Below are positions 55,375 through 64,000 of a stretch of 64,000 nucleotides of DNA, in pieces; position 1 is the stretch's first letter, and each line of letters starts with the position of its first letter. The stretch covers positions 69,564,001-69,628,000 of the forward strand of contig OZ231127.1 of assembly GCA_965153355.1 (NCBI GenBank), read 5' to 3'. A program made the position numbers and the translations under genes. Source of the stretch: Flaccisagitta enflata. Taxonomy: Eukaryota > Chaetognatha > Sagittoidea > Aphragmophora. Below the pieces are notes generated by a model. It had not been told where the DNA came from, searched no databases, and worked only from the letters and a program-made list of their open reading frames with translations.

Positions 55375-56000
55375 TCAACTTGAAGGATCTGGTCCTGGCC
55401 TCAGTGACTTAATCCTGACCTCGGCGACCGTATCCCAGCCTCAGCGACCTAATCATGGCCTCAGCGACCTAATCCCGGCCTCAGTGACCTAATCCCGGCC
55501 TCACTGACCTAATCCCGGCCTCAGCGACCTAATCCCGGCCTCAGCGACCTAATCCCGGCCTCAGCGACCTAATCCCGGCCTCAGCGACCTAATCCCGGCT
55601 TCAGCGACCTAATCCCGGCTTCAGCGACCTGATCCCGGCCTCAGCGACCTAATCCCGGCCCCAGCGACCTAATTCCGGCCTCAACAACCTAATCAGGGCC
55701 TCAACGACCTAATCCTGGCCTCAACAACCTAATCCTGGCCTCAACGACCTAATCCTGGCCTCAGCGACCTAATCCCGGCCTCAGCAACCTAATCCCAGCC
55801 TCAGCGACCTAATCCCGGCCTCATTGACCTTATCAACGCCTAAGTGACCCAATCACGGTCTCAGTGACCCAATCACGGTCTCAGTGACCTAAGGGACATA
55901 CTTGCGACCTCCATGACCTGATCGCCACCTCAGCAACCAAATTTTAGCCTCAGCAACTTAATGACAGCCTCAGCAACCTAACGACGCAGCAAAGTCGCGA
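55375..56000 (+). repeat. 20-bp minisatellite, CCTAATCCCGGCCTCAGCGA
   Basis: About 30 units with substitutions, most regular at 55480-55680. Starts within 40 bp of the preceding minisatellite, which has the same period but a different unit. Confidence 0.92.
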
Positions 56001-56006
56001 CCTAAC

Positions 56007-56256
56007 CTTTTTAGTCGCTTGCTACGCGACTGTTAAGTCACTTTTGGTTGGTCCATCATTCTGTCTGTTTGTCTGTCCATCTGTCACAAAGTCGTTTTCA
56101 AGGCTTTCTATCTCGCTTTTTTTTTCAGTCTGAAGGTACTTAAATAGTAAACAGCCATCTCAACTGTCTTTTTGAAAAAAAATGTTTGTCTGTCTGTCTG
56201 CCTAACTTCTTTTGAAATTGTCGACGCACGCGACTTATAGGTCTAACGATCTTGTT
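56007..56256 (-). mobile_element. HINE-like copy, diverged, inverted
   Basis: TTTTTAGTCGCTTGCTACGC, a GTCTGTCTGTCCATCTGTC array, GACGCACGCGACTTATAGG, ATCTTGTT. Confidence 0.7.
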
Positions 56257-56687
56257 AACCTGGTTATGATATGGCTTAGCCTCAGTTCAGATCAATGATT
56301 CAATAGGGACAAAGAATTAGCAAAGATTCATAAAATCAACATTCTAAAATTAAACATCCACGAAGAAGAAACCAATTTTTAATACGGAAAAAAACAAAAA
56401 AACAAAACAAAAAACAAAACAAAACAAAACAGCCCAATATTGACAAAAAGTAGCAAATGACGAATTTCACGTTTCCTCTTTTTTGACACCGGTTTCCATT
56501 TCCTGCATGATAATGATGCCAGTGACAGTGTTCCACATCGTTGGCAACAAATATATCGGCAAAAGTGTTACTGACTGAAATTCCGTAAATATGAGCGTCA
56601 AGTTTGGCATTACAAGAATGAGAGATTGCTGCTTTTGTTGTTGTCGTTGTTGTTGTTGTTGTTATTGTCATTATTGTCATTATTGTT

Positions 56688-56723
<36 letters not shown>

Positions 56724-56999
56724 ATTGTTACTGTTATTGTTGTTGTTGTTGTTGTCGTCGTCGTTCATGATAAGAGGGATGTGTTTTAGTTTTTGTTGTT
56801 GTTTTCCTTGTTGGTGGTGGTATGGTTTTCGTTCTGCATCTTCATCGTCTTGGTCAGACACGTGTGCTGCCGCGTTCTCCCAATCAACTTCCTCCTCGAC
56901 TTCCTCCTGAGTACTGTTTGCTTGACTAAAAAATTGGTGAGTAGGCTGCAATTGCTTCCTCCTGAAATACTGATTGATGCCCGGGAAATGGTGTAGCAT

Positions 57000-57639
57000 T
57001 TGGGTGCTTCACATAGCAAAAGTTGGTTATTTCTTTTGACCCTCTTTACCAAATATGAAGTAGCTAATTTTAGAACCTTTTTTATTTTTCTTTTATCAAA
57101 AATAATTCATTTTCTTTTAAGAAAAATGTTTTTAAAGACCTGATTTGCATAATGCAGTGGCATAAAACAATATGCTGATATTCTTTGAATTAGCTTTTAC
57201 AAATTTCTACTTTTTATAGAATTGTTAACCTGCTTTTTAGGTGCGACAAAGCACCTCTATAACTGGCTGTGTCCGTCGGTTGGTTGGTCGGTCGGTCGGT
57301 CTGTCTGTAACGCATTCGTTCGACGATCCACACGTCGCACCTTATTGGCCTATTTGGCCTTGTTCAATAGATCTTCCATTGCTTATGTTTTGATATTTTA
57401 GTTTATTTTTACAAACATCATGATTTTTAAAAATAAATAATTTCTTGTTTTTTTTGATAAAGCTATATAGGATTTTGCTGAATTCTAAGAAATCTGTGAG
57501 AACTTTAAGGCTAAAACAAAAACAGAAGATAAAGGAATTTTGAAAAAAAGAAAATGGTAATCTTTAGGATTTTTATTTCTCCGCATTACTTAAGTAGAGT
57601 GAAGGGATACTCCAAACTTTTGCTTTATGAAGCACCCAA
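57000..57639 (+). mobile_element. MITE with 9-bp TSD inserted in an exon (640 bp)
   Basis: Ends TTGGGTGCTTCA in both orientations (TIR ~32 bp, continuing to AGCAAAAGTTTGG), with exact 9-bp duplication GTGTAGCAT at 56991-56999 and 57640-57648. A 9-bp target duplication suggests the Mutator (MULE) superfamily. A HINE-like copy (57234-57364) is nested in it. Confidence 0.88.
57234..57364 (-). mobile_element. HINE-like copy (GGTGCGAC subfamily), nested
   Basis: TTTTTAGGTGCGACAAAGCA, GTCGGTCGGTC array, CATTCGTTCGACGATCCACA, CGTCGCACCTTATTGGCC, GGCCTTGTT. Nearly identical to 62364-62485. Confidence 0.9.
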
Positions 57640-57780
57640 GTGTAGCATTAAGGATAGTTGTTTCTTCCATATCGTCTTTAACTCGGAGATTCGGAAGCAG
57701 TCGATCAACATTTCGCAGACGAGTTCCTGAAAAGCATTGGGTTGGAAACATGGTAGTTAATATTCATGATTGCTTTTATT

Positions 57781-57872
<92 letters not shown>
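57781..57872 (+). repeat. (GTT)n microsatellite
   Basis: TTG/GTT triplets. A second, less regular GTT array at 56636-56765 encodes the poly-Asn run of the minus-strand exon. Confidence 0.95.
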
Positions 57873-58024
57873 CATTGTCCTTCGTTTTACATTTTTTGTA
57901 TCCCTGAGTAAAAGTAACCTTTTAACTGAGCAGTTCATTTCGCAGGATGGAAACTGAGTGAGTTTTGCGGTAATAGGGGTCATTGTTCCAATTTTTACTT
58001 TTGCGTTTCTGTACAGCAGTCTTC

Positions 58025-58160
58025 CTATGACTCAGGGACGGAGTGTGGGACTTGTTGGACTAGAGGTTGATGTCGAGATTGAGCGGCACAGGTCCCCTGG
58101 TACAATCGCATTCTCCACAGGTGTATCGTCAACATTGATTCTGGTTCCGTGCGTACGTCA
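58025..58160. other. Coding-like segment of uncertain strand
   Basis: G+C and codon texture look protein-coding. Plus-strand frame: GLVGLEVDVEIERHRSPGT. Minus-strand frames: NVDDTPVENAIVPGDLC or YTCGECDCTRGPVPLN. A minus-strand acceptor-like CATCGGCGCAG lies just upstream. It may be an exon of the second minus-strand gene, but the frame cannot be decided. Confidence 0.3.
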
Positions 58161-58217
58161 ACAGCTTCGCTGCGCCGATGCAGAAAGAGGGATAGATCGA
58201 TTAAAAAGCAAAAGAGA

Positions 58218-58263
<46 letters not shown>

Positions 58264-58273
58264 CACACTCACA

Positions 58274-58310
<37 letters not shown>
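58218..58310 (+). repeat. (CA)n / (CACACT)n microsatellite
   Basis: (AC)n with a block of ACACTC hexamers in the middle. Confidence 0.95.
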
Positions 58311-58311
<1 letters not shown>

Positions 58312-58387
58312 TCGATGTTTTACAAATAAAACCTATTTCGAAATTTTCCTCGTATTTTTGCGAACGCCGGGAACTCAAGAAATATTG

Positions 58388-58455
58388 ATCATACCTGAAA
58401 ACGCAAAAAACCTCAAAGAGGTCTTTCCCTCCTCTACGAGTTTCCGCGGGCCGCC
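58388..58455 (-). CDS. Possible minus-strand exon
   Basis: Minus-strand frame with LKGGGPRKLVEEGKTSLRFF ends at a TTTTCAG|GTATGA donor-like site near 58395. An acceptor-like ACCACTGAG after a long T tract lies near 58465. Possibly the upstream exon of the gene at 56610-57726. Phase compatibility was not established. Confidence 0.3.
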
Positions 58456-58689
58456 GCCTTTCAACCTCAGTGGTCCCGGAGTAAAAAAAATAAAAATGAA
58501 AAAGAAGAAAAGACGCGACGCTTCTTCGCAAGAATTCGATGCTCGAAGATAATAAGTCAATCTAGCAACCAATTTTTCGAAGCAGCAACAGGAGTCACTG
58601 ATGGGTATGTTATAGATATAAGTTAAGGGATATGAAAAAAAAATTATCATTTAAGTCAATTTTGTTATTTATATTATGTAAAGTCATTT

Positions 58690-59160
58690 AGGGTCATTCT
58701 AAGTCATTTTAAACCATTTTTGTTATTTCAGTCATTTTTTTCATTTCAGTCGTTTCAGTCATTTTTATTATTTTTATCATTATAGTCATTTTCATCATTT
58801 TTGTCATTTTTATCATTTTTGTCATTTTTATCTTTTTTGTCATTTTTGTCATTTTTGTCATTTTAGTCATTTTTGTCATTTTTATCATTTTTGTCATTTT
58901 TGTCATTTTTGTCATTTTTGTTATTTTAGTCATTTTTGTCATTTTAGTATTTCTTGTCATTTTAGTCATTTTTGTCATTTCAGTTATTATCGTCATTTTT
59001 GCTATTCTAATTATTTTTGTTGTTTTAAGTCAATCTACTTCATTTTAAGTTCTTCCAAGTCATTTTAAGGCATTTTAAGTTATTTTTGTCATTTAAGTCA
59101 ATTTTATGATTTTTGTCGTTTTAAGATATTTTATATCATTCATTTGAAGTCTTTAGGTTT
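58690..59160 (+). repeat. 9-bp minisatellite GTCATTTTT
   Basis: GTCATTTTTGTCATTTTT units, tight at 58790-58930 and degenerate toward both sides. Confidence 0.9.
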
Positions 59161-59169
59161 TTTTAAGTT

Positions 59170-60550
59170 TTGCATGCAAAAAGATTTATGAATAGAAAAA
59201 AAATTCAAAAGAGCCAAGTTAAAGTGAATTACAGAGTGCGGTTCACAATGAAATTAGTTCTCAATCATCAAGAGAAGAAGAGAAGCTGAAGAGTTGTAAG
59301 GCCGAGTAAGGAAGATGAGGAGGGGGCTAATTTTTGGATGCTCTTTTATAAATCATTGCAAGTTCCTGCAGAAACAATCACGGGGACATCTATGAACACT
59401 TAAAAGAAATACCATTGGTTTTTTTGCCAACATCAGACATTTGCATTCCTTGAGTCGCTCAGCTTTCATAGTGTAGAGGTGGGAAGGGGTGGAAAAGAGA
59501 ATAGAGGAGGGTGGTGGAGAGAGGAAGGAGAGACGGCTGACGTAATCCAATTGAGGGTGGGTGATGTTAGAAAAGAGGCAAGATATGGAGGATAGGGGGA
59601 GGGGGAGAGGTGGAGCGGGGAGAGGAGGAGGAGAGACGGCTGACGCAATCCGATGGGCGGTTTTGGGATTGAGAGAAGCCGATCACTTGGGCGGGAAATA
59701 GCTGGGCCAATAGAGAAAGAGTCAAAATTGCTCCGGTCATAAAATTGGTGGGAAATTATCAAAAAACTAATAGCCTAAGTGACAGATGCCTGTAAAAAGT
59801 AGCGCAACCCCCTTTTTTGAATCCCATTAAATTGAATTATAATACTAAAGTTATAAAAATGATTATTCATCGGGAGCGGAAACTGGGGAAAACTCCCACG
59901 AAGTATTTGAATCGAACACGATAACGATATTGTTATCGCCATTTAATTTCTATAAAAACGATTGACTTAGAGGGTGTCGAAACTCGATCACATCCCTGTA
60001 AAGTAAAATGTCATACACATTAACTGTCACACACAATGTCACGTTCACATTCATATGTACATGTATCATACGCCTGCATAACCAAAAATTCAACGTCGTG
60101 CCCGTTCACAAATTTCAAATACAGTTAAGCTTGTCAAGAGATAGGATAAAACAATGCTTTGTAATGAAGCTATCTTATTGCCAGTAAAGAAATAACTACA
60201 TAATCATCAATGGGGCATTAAAATTCTGTACCTTTAAGGCGGGAACTCTTTATTAGCGAGTGCGCTATAGCGATGTTCCACTGTACATAAAATTCCATAA
60301 ATGGATAACTATTCTCAAATCAAAGGCACCACCGCGAAAATGAAAACCACACCCACCGTGTCTACCTCATCTACAACACATGTCAACCACCGCCGCCTCC
60401 CTGGTTGTCAACCTGAAGCCGTTTTAAAGGCCGTTTCAAAAGCTCGCTCGATTGAATCTCAGCTTCCTCTTTTTTGTGGCTTTTGAGAATGTCAAGTCAC
60501 AAAAGAGGCGTGTCAAAACCGGATGGCACCAAGACAACCATAGCGTAACA
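59170..60550 (+). other. Intron 1 or intergenic sequence without a recognised gene
   Basis: GGAGAGACGGCTGACG(T/C)AATCC occurs at about 59525 and 59632 within purine-rich sequence. A pogo-like MITE end, inverted, is at 60240-60284. No coding region supported. Confidence 0.35.
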
Positions 60551-60554
60551 TGAC

Positions 60555-60665
60555 GATGACAATAACGACGACGACGTCATTGACGATGACATTGACGACG
60601 TTGGCGACGACATTGACGATGACAATGACGATGACGAAGACGTCGACGACGAAGACGACAAAAAC
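60555..60665 (+). repeat. Degenerate GAC/ACGATG triplet array
   Basis: GACGATGACATTGACGACG-type units. Confidence 0.85.
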
Positions 60666-60814
60666 GACCCAAAACTTTTGGATACAAAACGTAGAGGGAA
60701 CAATGAGGCTCCATAAAAGATCATTTTAGATCCTAAAACTCTAAAGACCCCCGAGACTATCTTGCGGGATTGAATGGATAAAACGCGTCAGTGTAGAAAT
60801 AAATAGCGACAGTT

Positions 60815-60819
60815 AGATC

Positions 60820-60857
<38 letters not shown>

Positions 60858-60868
60858 CGACAACGACA

Positions 60869-60933
<65 letters not shown>

Positions 60934-60937
60934 AACA

Positions 60938-60968
<31 letters not shown>

Positions 60969-60985
60969 CAACGACAACGACAACG

Positions 60986-61075
<90 letters not shown>
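60815..61075 (+). repeat. (AAC)n / (GAC)n / (AACGAC)n compound array
   Basis: About 260 bp alternating AAC, AACGAC and GAC blocks, 15 bp from the exon 1 donor region. Confidence 0.95.
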
Positions 61076-61089
61076 TTTGTGACCCTTAC

Positions 61090-61137
61090 CTTGACAGGCC
61101 CCGAGGAGCCGAATGTGTCGTCGGTTGCCGTTGCCAT
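61090..61137 (-). CDS. DUF4140-DUF4139 protein, candidate exon 1
   Basis: Minus-strand ATG (CGTCATGGC, a good initiation context) opens MATATDDTFGSSGPVK and ends at AAG|GTAAGG, phase 0, matching exon 2's phase 0 acceptor. The 16 residues are non-conserved, so the assignment rests on phase and orientation only. It could instead start the unidentified gene at 56.6-58.5 kb. Confidence 0.5.
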
Positions 61138-61172
61138 GACGACGACGACGTTGGGATTACAGAGATGTTGAT

Positions 61173-61310
61173 CGATGAACGTTGCAGTCGGTTACATCCG
61201 GTGTTGAATTGGGAGAAGAAAATCGAGAAATGTTGCAGTCATTTACATCCAGTGTTGAAATAGGAGAGGAAAATCGATAAACGTTGCAGTCCAGTGACGA
61301 AATGAGGAAT
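61173..61310 (+). repeat. 51-bp tandem repeat upstream of exon 1
   Basis: Two and a half units sharing ACGTTGCAGTCGGTTACATC, then GGTGTTGAAT...GAAAAT. Located 36-170 bp 5' of the minus-strand ATG, so in the presumed promoter or 5' UTR. Confidence 0.8.
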
Positions 61311-61790
61311 GAACTCGATTTAATGAACTTGATTTAATCCGATATTGAAAAAGTATATCGAAAATCGAAATGAATGAGCGTTTGAATTCGATAAAATCCG
61401 GTACGAATACGAGCTTTTTGTTTTATTCCATTAAAAAGATTTACAATTCACTGTGGAGCAAAATGGAAGCTGAAAAAGTGCCTTCAAGCTTTCATAGTTC
61501 TGTTCTGCCATAACATTTTACGCTTATTTGTTGTTTTTATTCTTTTCCCCAGGATAATTGCAACATTAATTTTCTTACAACATTATCAAGCAATGGCGGT
61601 CGGGTCGACCGCTGAAGTCTCTCAAACATTTTTACACAACTATATTTTACAAAAAATGGGGAATTCTTTCCCACTGTTTATCTTCACTAGATCGAGTTAG
61701 AGGTAAACTGCACGTAGCTAGAATGGAGCTAAAATGGATCTGTGCATGGATCTGAACGTGGAGTACGATTGCTCACAAAAAAAAAAAAAG
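61311..61790 (+). other. Sequence upstream of exon 1, no feature recognised
   Basis: AT-rich. No gene identified. Confidence 0.3.
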
Positions 61791-61792
61791 AA

Positions 61793-62074
61793 ACAAGGCC
61801 GGATACACGGCAATCCAGTCGCGGACCGAGCGGTAATGCGAAAACCGCTCGTAATTCAACAAGGCCGGATACACGGCAATCTAGTCGCGGACGGTTGGGC
61901 GGCAGTAATGCGAAAACCGCTCGGAATTCAAAAATGTTACGGACGGACCGACCGACCGACCGACCTACCGACCGACACGGCAAGGTGTAGAGTCGCGTGT
62001 CCGCGACTAAAAATGTTACCGACGGACCGACCGACCGACACGGCAAGGTGTGACGTCGCGAGTCCGCGACTAAA
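61793..62074 (+). mobile_element. HINE-like array: two heads followed by two tails
   Basis: The head block AACAAGGCCGGATACACGGC...AATGCGAAAACCGCTCG occurs at 61793 and 61858. The tail block GTTACGGACGGACCGACC...GCGACTAAAA occurs at about 61937-62010 and 62016-62074. Both blocks are duplicated in place, giving head-head-tail-tail order. Confidence 0.85.
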
Positions 62075-62363
62075 ACTGTCTAACTTTTCTTGGCGAAGGA
62101 ACAAAGCTTGGAAGCAAACGTACTTTATGAATTATCTTGAGTTGAAAGCACCCCTTTATATTACACCATATCCAACATTCCATTGAGCTTGAACGCACCC
62201 TACTTAATATTCCATCCGGGATTGTATGATTTTCTTTCGAAGCTTTTTTTTTACAAACTATTCTGTAAAGAGCACGTTTTGTCTGCTTAATCCAATAATC
62301 TTATCTTTTTCCCTTTTTGTTGTTTTGTTTTCGGTATGTTTTTCATGTAATTTGTTCTTTATG

Positions 62364-62485
62364 TTTTTAGGTGCGACAAAGCACCTCTATAACTGGCTGT
62401 GTCCGTCGGTCGGTTGGTTGGTTGGTTGGTAACGCATTCGTTCGACGATCCACACGTCGCACCTTATTGGCCTACTTGGCCTTGT
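62364..62485 (-). mobile_element. HINE-like copy (GGTGCGAC subfamily)
   Basis: Starts TTTTTAGGTGCGACAAAGCA and ends CTACTTGGCCTTGTT. Hairpin AGGTGC...GCACCT at the T-rich end. Confidence 0.92.
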
Positions 62486-62649
62486 TTAAATGTGGTGTTG
62501 TTTTTCATTTTATACCGTCGCCGGATTGTTTTTCTTTTTTTCAGCTCGTCTCTTATCTGTGATAGAACATTTTTGATGAGAACCTGAAACACCAAAAAAA
62601 AAGATAGAAAGATGAATATAATTAAGATGAAGATGTGACGAAAGTTTAT

Positions 62650-62769
62650 TTTTAGGTGCGACAAAGCACCTCTATAACTGGCTGTGTCCGTCGCTCGGTC
62701 GGTCGGTTGGTTGGTAACGCATTCGTTCGACGATCCACACATCGCACTATTGGCCTACTTGGCCTTGTT
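62650..62769 (-). mobile_element. HINE-like copy (GGTGCGAC subfamily)
   Basis: Same as the preceding copy with few changes, 165 bp away in the same orientation. Confidence 0.92.
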
Positions 62770-63396
62770 TTTCTACAAACGTTGATCAGTTCGTCAATGG
62801 TTGTCCTTTAAGCTGACTTGTTTTTTCGTCTGTGTGCCTTGGAATAAAAAATCCATCTAAGTTCTCGCTAACATTTTAAACATGTCCAAATCCCAGATAA
62901 GATATTTGGATTGACAATGAATCTTTCCCATTTTTTTAGCGGACAAAAAAGATATCAATGACTTACCTCGATTTAAAAGAAATGAAAGAAAAAAAAACTA
63001 TCTCTGGAATTGTAATTGGATGAGAAATAAAAATATATTTCTGACCGAAATATTTCATACGAATTGGAGCAAAGGAAAAAAAGGGCGTTTTTCTGCGAAT
63101 GGAAAAAACTTGTATTAAACGGGTCGCTCACTCGCTGTGTTCGTTTGCTTCCATCACTCACTCCACAGTCCGCCCACTCACTCCGCACTGCTGTCTCACA
63201 TAAGGTTTGAGACAAGAATGATATACAGTACGATGGGAGCAATGAGCTCCTCAGAAAGTGAGTCATTTCCTGCTCCCGTATTTCGCTGAAGTGGCTTGTG
63301 CAATGGTTTTCCTGAAAGCTGGTGGGTCAGAGCGTTGCGTGAATAAAGTTATATGACTCTAGCTGTAACTGTTGACCAAAAAGAAAAAAAGTCCAT
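62770..63396 (+). other. No feature recognised
   Basis: A CACTCACTC-rich stretch at 63125-63185; otherwise nothing. Confidence 0.3.
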
Positions 63397-63470
63397 CACC
63401 TGTTCAGTTTCGAACCCGCTACTTAGAAGAGAAAATTCTCAACCCATTGTACTGTAACTAAGCGGTTTTT
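63397..63470 (-). repeat. tRNA-like sequence
   Basis: Minus strand: CGCTTAGTTACAGTACAATG, GGTTGAG, an anticodon-arm-like AATTTTCTCTTCTAAG, then TAGCGGGTTCGAAACTG (B box). Looks like a diverged tRNA or SINE head rather than a functional tRNA. Confidence 0.4.
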
Positions 63471-63987
63471 TGCATTTTTGCATAGTTCATGAGCATACAA
63501 AACAAGAACCATCAAAGAGAAAATCTTCCCTCAGGCGTTTTTGAAATGAATAAAAAATTCAATATTTTTAGCTTTATTTAAAAAAAAAAAATTTCAGGTC
63601 GGTTTAACCTTTTTTGACAGCATGCTGTTAATCCTGATAAATTTCTGATTCATTTGATAGGTCACACTTTATGGTTTTTATAAGAAAAAAATTTTTTTTT
63701 AAAGCCACCATTACAAAATTAGAACGGTGGCCTAAAATATGAAAAATTAATTTCTTATAAAAACCATATAGTGCGACCTATCAAATGAATCAGAATTTTA
63801 TCAGGAATAACAATATGCTTTTAAAAAATAGGTTAAATCAACCTGAAAAAATTTTTATGAAAAATATAGCTAAAAATATTGAATTTTACATTCATTTCAA
63901 AAAGCGCCTCTGGAACGATTTTCTACTTGATGGTTCTTAGTTTGTATGCCCATGACCTATGCAAAAATGCAAAAAACCGCTTAGTTA
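63455..63987 (+). mobile_element. Foldback element related to 29001-29616
   Basis: Arms of ~260 bp with ends TAACTAAGCGG in both orientations and the centre near 63715. Shares GAACCATCAA(A)GAGAAAA, CATTTGATAGGTCACACT and ATGGTTTTTATAAG-type blocks with the 29-kb foldback, in the same order, but has different outermost ends. Confidence 0.75.
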
Positions 63988-64000
63988 TATCATTCTTGTC

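Larger units (their letters stand above)
56610..57726 (-). pseudogene. Exon of a second minus-strand gene, split by a transposon
   Basis: After a TGCTTTTCAG acceptor (AG at 57727-57728) an open frame reads ELVCEMLIDCFRISELKTIW and on to LSLMLH, then meets an inserted element. Across the insertion the same frame continues HFPGINQYFRRKQLQPTHQF, an acidic stretch (EEVEEEVDWENAAAH), a Gln-rich run and a poly-Asn run, to a stop at 56610. As the sequence stands, translation enters the element and stops after about four codons, so this copy is either a disrupted allele or a pseudogene, unless the element is spliced out. Family not recognised. It lies in the intron placed between exons 1 and 2 of the DUF4139 gene. 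Confidence 0.5.

Overview
This is eukaryotic DNA, most likely from an invertebrate animal. The evidence is spliceosomal exons in consistent phase, kilobase-scale introns, dense microsatellites, many small DNA-transposon copies, and a Ty3-like retroelement with standard-code ORFs. The species cannot be named from the sequence.

Host gene. Eight coding exons on the minus strand (61137 down to 43) can be chained with every splice phase matching. They encode about 430 residues of a DUF4140-DUF4139 protein (relative of C. elegans F37C4.5), and the gene runs off the left edge. The order is exon 1 (61090-61137, least certain), 2 (46770-46903), 3 (43266-43340), 4 (27740-27971), 5 (3447-3658), 6 (2960-3089), 7 (1496-1641) and 8 (43-355). 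Nearly everything else in the window lies in its introns. Three exons (2, 3 and 6) have extra copies of their 3' end plus 5' splice site in the following intron.

Giant element, 5202-26036. The 24-kb fourth intron holds a 20.8-kb block bounded by identical 235-bp inverted repeats. Their outer ends are TG...CA and the flanks on both sides read AATG, so the block looks like one transposition unit. All its ORFs are on the plus strand and intronless: a leader plus Gag (copy A), a nearly identical second leader plus Gag (copy B, broken by a hAT-type MITE), an intact Ty3-like Pol (protease, RT, RNase H, DDE integrase), a 1215-aa protein with a complete DEDDy 3'-5' exonuclease domain, an acidic repeat and a MUT-7/EXD3-like C-terminal half, and a 420-aa F-box-like protein. 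An A-rich tract follows. Ty3-like pol between inverted, not direct, terminal repeats together with exonuclease and F-box cargo is the most unusual feature of the window.

Rest of the window (26-64 kb). This is intronic or intergenic DNA filled with repeats: about 15 copies of a Helentron/HINE-like family (GACC/GACG arrays between an ACAAGGCC end and a hairpin-CTAAAA end, in two subfamilies), hAT-type MITEs with 8-bp target duplications, TA-flanked nested elements, a CACTA-ended foldback, a 9-bp-TSD element that interrupts an apparent exon of a second minus-strand gene (56.6-57.7 kb), a perfect 207-bp palindrome, several minisatellites, and long GA arrays that are almost all GA on the plus strand.
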